Notes: generated by a model not told the origin, from the sequence alone. A DNA stretch of 64,000 nt from CAZAYY01 sp964489525 (GCA_964489525.1 CAZAYY010000016.1:1-64000), one strand, 5' to 3'. Shown: positions 24,001 through 32,669, counted from the first letter of the stretch. Translations and numbers: made by a program.

Positions 24001-24861
24001 ATGGAACCCGAAAAAGATAACCCAACCCCAACTGAAGATTATCAAAGGATTGAACAGGCGATCCATTATCTTGAGGATAATTTTCGCAATCAGCCCACCT
24101 TGGAAGAAATCGCCGCAAGTGTTCACCTTTCTCCCTATCACTTCCAGCGCCTTTTTAAACGCTGGGCAGGCATTTCACCCACTCAGTTTTTACACTTCTT
24201 AACCCTGGAATACGCCAAAGAGCGGTTGAAACAATCCCACAGTATCTTGCAAAGCACAGTCGAGGCCGGGCTATCCAGCCCGAGCCGGCTGCACGACCTA
24301 TTTATTACCTTTGAAGCCATTACTCCTGGCGAATACAAGCGACAGGGCGCAGGCCTGGAAATTAATTACGGCTGGCACCCCAGCCCATTTGGCGACATGC
24401 TGCTTGCCCAGACCAGCCGGGGCATTTGCGCATTGTATTTCAGAACGGGGCAATCTCCTGAAGAAATGGTTCAGGAACTGCAGCACGACTGGCCCAATTC
24501 AACAATTCACCACAACCCGCAAAAAACCGCCCCAGCGGCCAACCAGATTTTTACTCCTGTCAACCCAACCGCAGTTCGGAAACTGCATCTTTACTTGAAG
24601 GGAACCAATTTTCAAATCCAGGTTTGGCAGGCTTTGTTGAAAATCCCTGCTGGCTCGATGGTAACCTATGGCGACATTGCCCAATTCCTGGGAAACCCAA
24701 AAGGGGCCCGGGCTGTGGGCAGCGCCGTGGGCAGCAACCTGGTTTCTTACCTGATTCCATGCCACAGAGTCATCACCCACAGTGGAGATACCCATCAATA
24801 TCGCTGGGGCACCAGCAGAAAAAAAGCCTTGCTTGGGTGGGAAGCAGCAAGGCAAGTATAG
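24001..24861 (+). CDS. AraC-type HTH fused to O6-methylguanine-DNA methyltransferase
   Basis: A 286-residue fusion. Residues 15-112 form the double helix-turn-helix of AraC proteins (PTLEEIAASVHLSPYHFQRLF segment, then a second, weaker HTH). Residues 120-286 form the alkyltransferase, with the acceptor Cys254 in PCHRV and the Asn-Pro and GARAVGSAVG features. Unlike Escherichia coli Ada it lacks the N-terminal zinc domain that repairs methylphosphotriesters, so methylation sensing must work differently or not at all. It repairs O6-alkylguanine in a suicide reaction and may regulate its own promoter. An in-frame GTG at 23965 is possible, but the ATG at 24001 has the leaderless -10 spacing. Confidence 0.88.
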   Translation: MEPEKDNPTPTEDYQRIEQAIHYLEDNFRNQPTLEEIAASVHLSPYHFQRLFKRWAGISPTQFLHFLTLEYAKERLKQSHSILQSTVEAGLSSPSRLHDLFITFEAITPGEYKRQGAGLEINYGWHPSPFGDMLLAQTSRGICALYFRTGQSPEEMVQELQHDWPNSTIHHNPQKTAPAANQIFTPVNPTAVRKLHLYLKGTNFQIQVWQALLKIPAGSMVTYGDIAQFLGNPKGARAVGSAVGSNLVSYLIPCHRVITHSGDTHQYRWGTSRKKALLGWEAARQV

Positions 24862-24869
24862 AACCTACG

Positions 24870-25388
24870 ATGCGATTTTAAGTTTTCTGCGCTGTTACAC
24901 ACAAAAGGGGATAAAAGACCACACAAATATGCGGAACTTTGATTAACAGCAGTTTAAGGTAGTGCCACCAAAACTGGGATAAGACCGGTAATTAATGGGT
25001 AAAACCACCATATATAGGGGTAAAAATTTTGGCAACCCCAAAGATTCGACAGAACATTTTTTCAGTTTTTTGGCCTGATCTTAAAGAATTGGCGAACGAA
25101 TTTTTTAAGATTACTAAGTTTAAAAGATTACAATTTTTTAGGGAACCGTATAGGGAAAAACTTGCTCAGAAACTCGCAATCAAGTACAATCAAAGAGGAT
25201 TGAAGAACAAGAGGGCGTGACTGGCCCCCTTCTCATGAGTGAATAAGAAAGCAATTTCCACACCAATGGGAAGCGTTCTTCATTACCTCGATTTATCCGC
25301 TTGGGCGTGGCAGTGACAATCGAGGGACATCGGGCACCTTGAAATATCAGGGTGCCCGATGTTATCCAAAGCCGAGGAGACAAACCAC
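24870..25388. other. Candidate replication origin (oriC) upstream of dnaA
   Basis: About 500 bp with no convincing gene. An AT-rich core (about 25020-25150, long A and T runs) could melt first. DnaA-box-like sites cluster around it: TTACACACA (24895-24903), TTATCCCC reversed (24907-24914), CTTATCCC reversed (24976-24983), TTATCCGCT (25293-25301) and TTATCCAAA (25362-25370). None is a perfect TTATCCACA, so boxes may be degenerate or lineage-specific. Position next to dnaA is the strongest argument. Confidence 0.5.
25328..25361 (+). promoter_or_regulatory. 15-bp hairpin in the dnaA leader
   Basis: CATCGGGCACCTTGA (25328-25342) pairs with TCAGGGTGCCCGATG (25347-25361), 15 pairs including one G-U, around an AATA loop. 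It directly precedes a DnaA-box-like site and the GAGGAG Shine-Dalgarno (25374-25379), and no T run follows. It may affect dnaA translation or mRNA stability, or bind a protein as DNA. Confidence 0.65.
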
Positions 25389-26762
25389 ATGAATGTACAA
25401 CAAGCCTGGCAAGCAGTGATTGGACAATTACAAATGGATATGTCCAAAGCCACGTTTGACACCTGGGTACGCGACGCCCAAATCGTGGAGCATCAAAACG
25501 ACACGGTTGTTATCGGTCTTCAAAACGCCTACGCCCGTGATTGGATGGAGCAGCGCTTATCCACAACGATAACGCGCTCCCTTTCCGGAATCCTTAACCG
25601 CCAGACCAACGTCTCCTTTGTGGTACAGAATGGTGCCAATTCACCTGCTGCCGAAACCACAACAAGCAGTGCAGAGCGGGGATTCGCAGAGCGCAATTAC
25701 GAAATTCGCGATTCTCAAACGGATCCCAACGCCGCTCCTCGGGTGGTGGGGCAAAATATCGCCGCCAAGTATACTTTTGAAAATTACGTGGTTGGCAACA
25801 GCAACCGGCTGGCCCATGCGGCTTGCCTGGCGGTGGCTGAAAACCCTGCCCGGGCCTACAATCCACTGTTTTTATACGGCGGGGTTGGCCTTGGCAAAAC
25901 CCACTTGCTGCATGCAATTGGCAACCGGGCCATTGAAAAGGGCCTTCAGGTTTTGTATGTCTCATCCGAAGAGTTTACCAACGACCTGATTAACGCCATT
26001 CGCACACATACCACCCAATCATTTCGAGAGAAATACCGGCAGATGGATGTGCTGTTGATTGACGATATCCAGTTTATTGCGGGAAAAGAATCCACCCAGG
26101 AGGAATTTTTCCATACTTTCAACACCCTGCACGGGCAGGATAAACAAATTGTGATTTCTTCTGACCGCCCCCCCAAAGCAATGAACACCCTGGAAGAACG
26201 ACTTCGGTCCCGCTTCGAATGGGGATTGGCTGCAGATATTCAACCCCCTGATTTCGAAACCCGGGTTGCCATTCTGCGATTCAAAGCAGAACGTTCGGGA
26301 AGAGTTGTTCCCAACGACATCATGGAAATGATTGCCCGCCGGATGCAGTCAAACATCCGCGAACTTGAAGGTGCCCTCACCCGGGTGATCGCGTTTGCCG
26401 ACCTCAGGGGGATGCCATTATCTTCTGAATTGGTCCAGTCGGCTTTGGGGGATATGATGAACAAGCAGCGTGTGGTTGGGCCCGATGCAATCATCCAGAT
26501 TGTCGCCCGTAGTTTTGGAATCACGGTTGAACGCCTGCTAGGTAGGGAACGTTCCAAACAGGTTGCGCTGCCCCGACAGATTGCCATGTACCTGCTTCGG
26601 GAAGATGCAAACATCTCCCTGCCCCAAATTGGCGAAGCCCTCGGTGGACGCGATCATACAACAGTAATGTATGCCTGCACCAAAATTATGGATATGATGG
26701 AGCGCGACCAGCGTATCCGCCGCCAGGTATTGGACATTCGCCAGGAATTGTTCGGAACCTAA
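25389..26762 (+). CDS. dnaA: Chromosomal replication initiator protein DnaA
   Basis: A 457-residue initiator that binds DnaA boxes at oriC and opens the duplex to start replication. Domain I (residues 1-80) is followed by a short variable linker (about 80-120). Domain III is the AAA+ core: Walker A GGVGLGKTH, Walker B LLIDDIQFIAGKE and the arginine-rich sensor region (RFEWGLAADI). Domain IV ends with the DNA-binding signature GGRDHTTVMYACTKI. The start is the ATG at 25389, 9 nt after GAGGAG; an earlier ATG at 25359 lies inside the hairpin and would add 10 unrelated residues. No dnaN or recF follows, unlike many bacteria; a metal transporter gene is next after a strong terminator. Confidence 0.97.
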   Translation: MNVQQAWQAVIGQLQMDMSKATFDTWVRDAQIVEHQNDTVVIGLQNAYARDWMEQRLSTTITRSLSGILNRQTNVSFVVQNGANSPAAETTTSSAERGFAERNYEIRDSQTDPNAAPRVVGQNIAAKYTFENYVVGNSNRLAHAACLAVAENPARAYNPLFLYGGVGLGKTHLLHAIGNRAIEKGLQVLYVSSEEFTNDLINAIRTHTTQSFREKYRQMDVLLIDDIQFIAGKESTQEEFFHTFNTLHGQDKQIVISSDRPPKAMNTLEERLRSRFEWGLAADIQPPDFETRVAILRFKAERSGRVVPNDIMEMIARRMQSNIRELEGALTRVIAFADLRGMPLSSELVQSALGDMMNKQRVVGPDAIIQIVARSFGITVERLLGRERSKQVALPRQIAMYLLREDANISLPQIGEALGGRDHTTVMYACTKIMDMMERDQRIRRQVLDIRQELFGT

Positions 26763-26784
26763 ACCCGGGCACATCCTGCTCCCC

Positions 26785-26832
26785 AAAAAAACAAACCCGG
26801 AGGTTCTGCCTTCCCTCCGGGTTTGTTTTTTT
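26785..26832 (+). terminator. dnaA terminator
   Basis: ACAAACCCGGAGG (26791-26803) pairs with CCTCCGGGTTTGT (26814-26826), 13 perfect pairs and a 10-nt loop, followed by a T run. A tract A on the left makes it bidirectional in principle. Confidence 0.88.
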
Positions 26833-26851
26833 ATTTATACCAAATATTTTA

Positions 26852-26867
26852 TTTAGTCTTGCCTAAA
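26852..26867 (+). promoter_or_regulatory. Palindromic candidate metalloregulator operator
   Basis: TTTAGTCTTGCCTAAA: half-sites TTTAGNC and GNCTAAA are symmetric. It lies about 10 bp upstream of the -10 box of the ZIP transporter gene, where a repressor would block RNA polymerase. The arms recall DtxR/MntR-type sites, but the regulator is not identified. Confidence 0.4.
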
Positions 26868-26877
26868 TAAAATGTGG

Positions 26878-26883
26878 TATAAT
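26878..26883 (+). promoter_or_regulatory. -10 box giving an apparently leaderless ZIP transcript
   Basis: TATAAT, exactly 6 nt before the ATG at 26890, without a Shine-Dalgarno. Confidence 0.55.
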
Positions 26884-26889
26884 TGAATC

Positions 26890-27702
26890 ATGATTGAATG
26901 GATGCAAACCCAAACCCCAATAATGCAAGCCTTTCTGGCAACCAGCTTCACCTGGGGTGTAACCGCCCTGGGTGCTTCAATGATTTTCTTCTTCAAGACA
27001 GTTAACCGGAAAATTCTGGATGCACTCCTGGGATTTGCCGCCGGAGTGATGGTTGCGGCCAGTTTTTGGTCTTTGCTGGCACCTGCAGTTGAAATGGCAG
27101 AGTTAGATGGAGTTCCAGCCTGGATTCCGGTTGTAACCGGGTTTGTGGGCGGAGGGCTGTTTCTGATGGCCCTCGACCGGTTATTGCCCCACTTGCACCT
27201 GTTCAAACCTTTGGAAGCGGCCGAAGGACCAAAAACCAGTTGGCGCAGGTCCATTCTCCTGGTGCTGGCCATCACACTGCACAACATTCCAGAAGGACTG
27301 GCAGTGGGCGTAGCCTTTGGCGCTGCCGCACTTCAAGCACCGGGCGCATCCCTGGCGGGTGCCATTGCACTTGCCATTGGCATTGGGCTTCAAAACTTTC
27401 CAGAAGGGCTTGCCGTTTCCGGCCCGCTTCGCAGAGAGGGAATGCCTGCGGGTAAAAGTTTTTTTTACGGGCAGGCCAGCGGAATGGTTGAGCCGATTGC
27501 GGGTATTCTTGGGGCTGCGGCGGTTATCTTGATCCGGCCGCTGCTGCCCTATGCACTTGCCTTCGCAGCAGGGGCGATGATTTTTGTCGTCATCGAGGAA
27601 CTCATCCCTGAATCGCAAACTGGCCAACATGGGGACCTGGCAACGTTGAGTGCCATTCTTGGGTTTGCGCTAATGATGGCATTGGATGTTGGGCTTGGGT
27701 AA
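26890..27702 (+). CDS. ZIP family metal transporter, GufA-like
   Basis: A 270-residue membrane protein of the ZIP family. The metal-binding motifs are LAITLHNIPEGLAVG in one helix and IGLQNFPEGLAVS in the next, with a later IEELIPES segment; these are diagnostic for the GufA-type subgroup. About eight helices are predicted and a His/Leu-rich loop (LPHLHLFKPL) lies between helices 3 and 4. It would bring zinc, iron or manganese into the cytoplasm. A palindromic site upstream hints at metal-responsive control. Short and complete for the family. Confidence 0.9.
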   Translation: MIEWMQTQTPIMQAFLATSFTWGVTALGASMIFFFKTVNRKILDALLGFAAGVMVAASFWSLLAPAVEMAELDGVPAWIPVVTGFVGGGLFLMALDRLLPHLHLFKPLEAAEGPKTSWRRSILLVLAITLHNIPEGLAVGVAFGAAALQAPGASLAGAIALAIGIGLQNFPEGLAVSGPLRREGMPAGKSFFYGQASGMVEPIAGILGAAAVILIRPLLPYALAFAAGAMIFVVIEELIPESQTGQHGDLATLSAILGFALMMALDVGLG

Positions 27703-27831
27703 AGAGAATCCTGAAATCAAGGTAGAAAAAACAACTCAACCCCCAACCCCACGGCTTTGGGTCGGGGAGAAGAAACATCCACTTTTGAGTACTCCCTATC
27801 CTGATGGTAGATGTAAACCTATGGTTATTCA

Positions 27832-27840
27832 TGCTATAAT
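27832..27840 (+). promoter_or_regulatory. Extended -10 promoter of the membrane hydrolase gene
   Basis: TGCTATAAT fits the extended -10 form TGnTATAAT. Predicted start near 27847, leader about 25 nt. The remaining gap from 27703 shows nothing else clear. Confidence 0.5.
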
Positions 27841-27870
27841 CCCAAAAACCATCCGATCTGGAAGTGCAGC

Positions 27871-29352
27871 ATGAACCATCTTTTCAATAAGGTCTCACCA
27901 ACTCGGCTTGCCATTATCATTTTTTCCCTGGGTCTCATCCTCTGGGCCTGGCTAAATGCAGCCCCCAACCCATCGCTGGTTTTGCGTTCTTTAAACCAGG
28001 ATGGTGTACCGATGCGCTACTATGTTCTTGATGGAAAGACGGATACCCCTGGCATTATCATCGCACATGGATTTGCAGGCAGCCAACAATTGATGTTAGG
28101 CTATGGTCAAACGCTCGCACAGGCGGGCTATGCCGTGCTGCTCTTGGATTTTGCTGGACATGCCAGCAACCCGAACCCGATGGACACGGGAGGCGAAGCC
28201 CTCCAGTCCAGCCTTGAAGCCGCTTACAAAGCGCTGATTGCCCAACCCGAAGTAGACCCAACACGCTTAGGCCTGGTTGGCCATTCCATGGGAAGTGGGG
28301 CAGTCATGCAGGCGGGCATCCGGTATCCCGAAAGATATTCCGCCATAGCAGCCCTCTCCCCCACAAACGCCGAAGTCACCCCGCTGCTGCCAAAAAATTT
28401 ATATTTACAGGCAGGCGAATTGGAAGGACGGTTCGTTGCAAACGCCGAAAGGCTTTTGGAAGCCGCCGGAGGCCCAAACTCAGACACCGGAAACAGCCTC
28501 GCAAGAGGTTTCGATGTGATTCCAAATGTGGAACACATCACGATTTTATTTTCCCCTATGAGCCATAAACTTACCCTAAACTGGTTTAACCAGGTTTTTG
28601 GCATATCCGGCGAACAAGAACCATTTACGGACAGACGAATGGCATGGTACGGACTGCACCTGGCAAGCTGGTTAACCCTGGCTTTTGCGGCCGCCCCTTT
28701 GCTGGGAAAAACCGAACAAACCCAATTCGCTCCCAAGCAGTGGAGAGTCTGGTTGGGATTGGCTGCTGCACTCTTGATTGCAACAGGCCTGCTTTGGCTG
28801 GTTAACCAGGTTGTTGAGGTACGCGACCTGGGTGGCATGTTGGTTGGCAGCGCGCTGGGTTTGTGGTTTCTTTTCATGGGAATTAGCTGGATCGCCACCA
28901 TAAACCACCCCAAGATCACCAAACGGCCCGGCCTTAAGGAGCTTAGCGCCGGTTTTGGTGTGTTCGCATTTCTTTGGATTTCTTTCGGTCTGATGAGCCA
29001 GTTCACGTGGTTGAACTGGTTTTTAATTCCCCAGCGGTTGATCCTATGGCCCATTTTCGGCCTGGCTTGCTTGCCCTGGCAGCTCTCTTTTGCCTATGCG
29101 CAGCACGCACAAAATTTTTGGCAGCGGTTTTCTCTCTGGTTGGTTCAAACGATCCTGATCTGCGCAGCCTTTTTCGCCCTCAACCTTTTAATTCCAGGTA
29201 TGGGTGTTTTGGTGTTGTACATTCCTGCCATCCCCCTGCTGCTGCTGGTGCTCAGCCTGAGTTCCGCCGCTTTCGATCGCCCCTGGCCCGTGGCCATTGG
29301 AAGCGCGTTTTTCTTCGGCTGGCTGATTGCAGTGCTTTTCCCACTGGTCTGA
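27871..29352 (+). CDS. Alpha/beta hydrolase with C-terminal membrane domain
   Basis: A 493-residue protein of two parts. After one N-terminal helix (residues 12-30) comes an alpha/beta hydrolase of dienelactone-hydrolase-like type: IIAHGFAGSQQ oxyanion region, LLLDFAGHA, and nucleophile elbow GHSMGSG; a late SPMSHKLT may carry the catalytic His. The second half (from about residue 255) has around seven hydrophobic helices and no recognised motif. An enzyme fused to a polytopic membrane domain suggests a lipid-like or membrane-transported substrate (inference). Upstream is an extended -10 promoter; the ATG lacks a strong Shine-Dalgarno. Confidence 0.65.
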   Translation: MNHLFNKVSPTRLAIIIFSLGLILWAWLNAAPNPSLVLRSLNQDGVPMRYYVLDGKTDTPGIIIAHGFAGSQQLMLGYGQTLAQAGYAVLLLDFAGHASNPNPMDTGGEALQSSLEAAYKALIAQPEVDPTRLGLVGHSMGSGAVMQAGIRYPERYSAIAALSPTNAEVTPLLPKNLYLQAGELEGRFVANAERLLEAAGGPNSDTGNSLARGFDVIPNVEHITILFSPMSHKLTLNWFNQVFGISGEQEPFTDRRMAWYGLHLASWLTLAFAAAPLLGKTEQTQFAPKQWRVWLGLAAALLIATGLLWLVNQVVEVRDLGGMLVGSALGLWFLFMGISWIATINHPKITKRPGLKELSAGFGVFAFLWISFGLMSQFTWLNWFLIPQRLILWPIFGLACLPWQLSFAYAQHAQNFWQRFSLWLVQTILICAAFFALNLLIPGMGVLVLYIPAIPLLLLVLSLSSAAFDRPWPVAIGSAFFFGWLIAVLFPLV

Positions 29353-29372
29353 GCAAAGTCCCCACTTTAATT

Positions 29373-30335
29373 TCAGGCATCCGCAGGACAATGCTTTTTC
29401 AAGAATGACAGCAGTTTTCCGATAAATATATCAAAATGCGTTGCAAATGCGAGGTGACCTCCTTCATCAATTGCCACCAATTCCACATTCGGCAGCTGGT
29501 CCACCAGATAAAGCGCACCAGTAAAAGGGGTGAATTGATCGCGTAACCCATGGATAACCAGGCAAGGCGTGGTAATCGTCGAAAGATCGGGCACAGGCAG
29601 CCCGGCGGCCTGATGAATATCGTTTTTCTGGCCGATTAAACGCCAACCCGCCAGGGGGGTATTCAGGATATCCAAAACCGTTCGATAGTAGAAAGGTCTT
29701 TTCTTCAGTTCGCGCAAATCTTCCCGACGAGTTCCAGAAGCCAGGATTAATCGATCCGGAAACAGCCGGACAATTAACCAGGATAGAAAATCCGAAGACA
29801 AGAAGTTCCAGCCAAACAACCGCGAAAGCGCGGCATACCTTGGTGGGGGCAACACCCCCGCAGAGATAAGCACCAACCCCCAACAGCGCTCTGGATAACG
29901 TTTTGCGAACTCCAATGCCGCTGGCGCACCCGCAGAGACAGCAATTATGGAGATTTTGGGAATGTCCAATTTGTCCAACAATGCAGCAAAGGCATCTGCC
30001 TGTTCGGCTGGTGTGCGCCCAAGTTCAAGCGGGGTTCGCAAATAACCGGGGCGAGAGGGGCTGAGCAGGGTATATCCACTGATAAGCGGCTTAAAGGCAA
30101 GGCCCTGGTCAAATCCCCCAAGGCTGCCATGAGATACCATCACGATCGGCCCGGCTCCCAGCTGTGCGTATTCCATCCAACCCTTATCGGTTTTCACCTG
30201 CTCGCCGGCTGCGAGCAATCGGGCAATTGCCTGTTTCCGTTCAATCTTGTATTCCAGCAAATATTGTGCGGCAAAGGCTCCCGCAACACCGGCCAGCGCG
30301 CTTAAAATGAATTGTTTTCGAGAAATGATTGACAT
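29373..30335 (-). CDS. Membrane-tethered alpha/beta hydrolase
   Basis: A 320-residue hydrolase with an N-terminal membrane or export segment (basic start then FILSALAGVAGAFAAQYLL). The hydrolase core has oxyanion VSHGSLGGFDQG, nucleophile elbow VSAGAPA in which Ala replaces one of the usual Gly, the acid in GLRDQFTPF, and the catalytic His in GGHLAFATH. It is close to haloperoxidase and epoxide-hydrolase-like esterases; the substrate is unknown. It is the last gene of a possible minus-strand run (sulfotransferase, Nudix-methyltransferase, hydrolase), but the 106-bp gap before it may hold a separate promoter. Confidence 0.75.
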   Translation of the reverse strand: MSIISRKQFILSALAGVAGAFAAQYLLEYKIERKQAIARLLAAGEQVKTDKGWMEYAQLGAGPIVMVSHGSLGGFDQGLAFKPLISGYTLLSPSRPGYLRTPLELGRTPAEQADAFAALLDKLDIPKISIIAVSAGAPAALEFAKRYPERCWGLVLISAGVLPPPRYAALSRLFGWNFLSSDFLSWLIVRLFPDRLILASGTRREDLRELKKRPFYYRTVLDILNTPLAGWRLIGQKNDIHQAAGLPVPDLSTITTPCLVIHGLRDQFTPFTGALYLVDQLPNVELVAIDEGGHLAFATHFDIFIGKLLSFLKKHCPADA

Positions 30336-30441
30336 CCTAACCTGCCACCAATCAAATCAAAGGCTTGTTTCTTCATGGTCAGCCTCACTCCCCCCTTCGC
30401 CCCACTTCCCAGGGGGTTGGAGCTGGGCAACTACATCTTAA

Positions 30442-31554
30442 TTATACAGGATTCTCCCGCCGTTTCATAATGACTGATTGAAAATGACCAGGCTCCCCTT
30501 CCAACGGCACCTGTCGAAAATCCAGAATCTCAAAATACAGCTCCAAATACATCCGCAAAGTTTCATCGGACCGGTAAACAAAAAAACGTTTTGGCTCTTG
30601 TGGATCATCCGCCCAAATCCCCTCAAAATCCATACCCCCATAGGTTCCAATATATACCAGGGCGCCCGGGTTCAGATTATGATAAAACGAAGAGATGACT
30701 CTTGGCAAATCCTGGTTAGGCACGTGTAAAATGCAGTTGAGCCCATACAAAGCATCAAACTTTTCATCATCGAAATCCAATGCCAGGAAATCCAAAACCA
30801 AAGCACGCAGCCCTTTTTCCTGGCAGCGCCGGACCATCTCTGTGGACACATCTGTACAGACTACACGCAATCCATTTTCCTTGAAAAATAATGCATCCTG
30901 CCCTGTTCCGGCGCCTACCTCCAAAAGCGAAGTTGCGCGGTTCAACCGCAGCAGTTCCAAAAACCGAGCCCTTTCTGCCACTTTCCATGGACTTTTTACA
31001 TATTCATCCCGGGCAGCCGCATTTTGGTTATAGGAAAGGCGGTGTCGCCTGACGAGTTGGATGTATTGCGGGATTTTTTGATCCCAATCCGTCAAGTTGT
31101 GCGTTTGAATGGTTGTATTATCGGCATTGAAGACAAAAACGCCAATTACCTTGCGCCCAGTCAACACCTCTGGCAGCCAGTAAGCCGCATCTGCCCACAT
31201 TTTTTCATATGGAATTTGGGATTGGGGAAACCAGTCAGGTTTCAACTCGTCTCGCTCAACCGGTTCCCCACGCCAGGCCGTAACCCGGAACACTTCAACA
31301 TAGTGATCGAGCGCGGGTTTTGAAGGAAAAACAAATGCCAGGCGCGCCACAGGATCAAAATCATCCGGGGGAGCCCAAACCCCGATTTCTTCTGACAACT
31401 CACGCATTGCCGAAACCAGTGCAGTTTCCCCCGGCTCAATCCCACCCCCTACGCCAACATGTTTACCCAGGCCAAAACCTCGTTTTTTAAGACCCAACAG
31501 CACTTCTGTGTGGGGCATATTTCGCATGAGAAGACAAAGGGTGGCGTGGCGCAT
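30442..31554 (-). CDS. Nudix hydrolase-methyltransferase fusion
   Basis: A 370-residue two-domain protein. Residues 1-150 form a Nudix domain like MutT/MTH1 8-oxo-dGTP diphosphatases, with the box at 38-60 (GGIEPGETA, then RELSEEIG) complete. Residues 170-370 form a class I SAM-dependent methyltransferase: motif I LLEVGAGTGQDAL (210-222), acidic VVCTDVS, and DALYGLNCILHVPN. No frameshift separates them, and the linker is smooth. Such a fusion is unusual; it could couple cleavage of a nucleotide or NDP-linked compound to methylation, or the domains could serve unrelated tasks. Its ATG is 9 nt from the stop of the sulfotransferase gene, so they share an operon. Confidence 0.8.
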   Translation of the reverse strand: MRHATLCLLMRNMPHTEVLLGLKKRGFGLGKHVGVGGGIEPGETALVSAMRELSEEIGVWAPPDDFDPVARLAFVFPSKPALDHYVEVFRVTAWRGEPVERDELKPDWFPQSQIPYEKMWADAAYWLPEVLTGRKVIGVFVFNADNTTIQTHNLTDWDQKIPQYIQLVRRHRLSYNQNAAARDEYVKSPWKVAERARFLELLRLNRATSLLEVGAGTGQDALFFKENGLRVVCTDVSTEMVRRCQEKGLRALVLDFLALDFDDEKFDALYGLNCILHVPNQDLPRVISSFYHNLNPGALVYIGTYGGMDFEGIWADDPQEPKRFFVYRSDETLRMYLELYFEILDFRQVPLEGEPGHFQSVIMKRRENPV

Positions 31555-31562
31555 AAGATATT

Positions 31563-32459
31563 TTATGGGATTTTATTTTTTAATTTACTTAATCCAGGAA
31601 TAGAGTGTTTAATTCGGTAAAAAATTTTTCGGCGAAAGCTGCGAGTTTCAAGGGGAAAACCAAAAAAATTTAGCGCTTCTTGTGCCTGGGTCTCATAATA
31701 GGCAAGCCACTCCCTGGGAAGGTTCAGATATTGACCGATGGAGTCAGCTTGAACGGGTTTATATAAATTTTGGTGGGCTTCCTGATCTTTATAACGGTCG
31801 CTGCGCCGGGTAATTTCCAACATGGCTGGCTCAAATTGAATTCCCAGGAAATCGCACAGCATCTCCAGGCTTTTCTGAGGCGATTTCACAAAATCACAAT
31901 AACGCACCAGCCGGTAGCGCTCTGGAATGCTGCTGAACTTAAAGTATGTATAGAGGTTGTCGTTGTTCCAAAAACGAGGAAAGTAGCTGCCCCCATCCGG
32001 CAGCCAACCAGTTTTTTCTAACGAAACCATCACATCCCGAATATCGCGAACAATGTGGATTACCTTGGTGTTTGGTCCAATTACGCCAGTTTCCCATAGC
32101 ATTTTCATCGAATGAATATCATTCGGGGATTTATCGCCTGCCAGCAAAACCCCCGCTTTTGATGCAATGGCACCATAAATAGCCTCGAGAATTGATGCCG
32201 GCTGGTACGGTGCAGTATGCACCAATTTGGCGATCTCATCCCCAGAAAGGTATTCTCCCAAGCTGGAAAAATCACGGGTGGCCGGAATAAGCCGGGAAAT
32301 CAGATCGCGGCCAATCCCCGGTTCTTGCACCCGCTCATAAATATAGGCCATCGGCACGATGAAATCCGTTTCATGGGGAATAATCACCTGGCTGTGGCTG
32401 TTCAGGCACTGCGCCAGGATTGTGGTGCCAGAACGAGGGGTTCCAAATATAAAGAACAT
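31563..32459 (-). CDS. PAPS-dependent sulfotransferase
   Basis: About 298 residues. The N-terminal FFIFGTPRSGTTILAQ contains the 5'-phosphosulfate loop of sulfotransferases, and VIHIVRDIRDVMVSLEK matches the 3'-phosphate binding region of PAPS. It would transfer sulfate to a hydroxyl or amino group of a glycan, lipid or small molecule. An ATG at 32474 adds five residues, but the ATG at 32459 is preceded by TATACT at exactly 6 nt and puts the phosphate loop at the usual distance from the start, so it is preferred. First gene of an operon with the Nudix-methyltransferase fusion. Confidence 0.85.
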   Translation of the reverse strand: MFFIFGTPRSGTTILAQCLNSHSQVIIPHETDFIVPMAYIYERVQEPGIGRDLISRLIPATRDFSSLGEYLSGDEIAKLVHTAPYQPASILEAIYGAIASKAGVLLAGDKSPNDIHSMKMLWETGVIGPNTKVIHIVRDIRDVMVSLEKTGWLPDGGSYFPRFWNNDNLYTYFKFSSIPERYRLVRYCDFVKSPQKSLEMLCDFLGIQFEPAMLEITRRSDRYKDQEAHQNLYKPVQADSIGQYLNLPREWLAYYETQAQEALNFFGFPLETRSFRRKIFYRIKHSIPGLSKLKNKIP

Positions 32460-32465
32460 GCTGCC

Positions 32466-32471
32466 AGTATA
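32466..32471 (-). promoter_or_regulatory. -10 box giving an apparently leaderless sulfotransferase transcript
   Basis: TATACT on the minus strand, exactly 6 nt before the ATG at 32459, without a Shine-Dalgarno. Confidence 0.5.
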
Positions 32472-32638
32472 CATTGAAAAGAAAGATACGCAAAGGGGTT
32501 TTTTCTTCCAAAGTCAGAAAAAATGGTTAAGTAATTCAGAGTTTTCCAGTGAGATAAAACCAGGTAGGAGAACCTTTCCACTTGTGAAAACGATAAATCC
32601 CCCAAATAACCTGGGGAACATGAAATAAAAAACGGTTA

Positions 32639-32658
32639 CAATATATAGAAATATATTG
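32639..32658 (+). repeat. Perfect 8-bp inverted repeat before the zinc-ribbon gene
   Basis: CAATATAT and ATATATTG flank AGAA, just upstream of the GAGGAT ribosome-binding site and 11 nt before the ATG at 32670. It could be an operator or a leader hairpin. Confidence 0.45.
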
Positions 32659-32669
32659 AGAGGATAGAA

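Noticed and set aside
25029..25220. Short plus-strand frame of 63 codons before dnaA
   Set aside because: It lies in the AT-rich candidate origin, is Lys/Phe-biased, and shows no ribosome-binding site or known motif.
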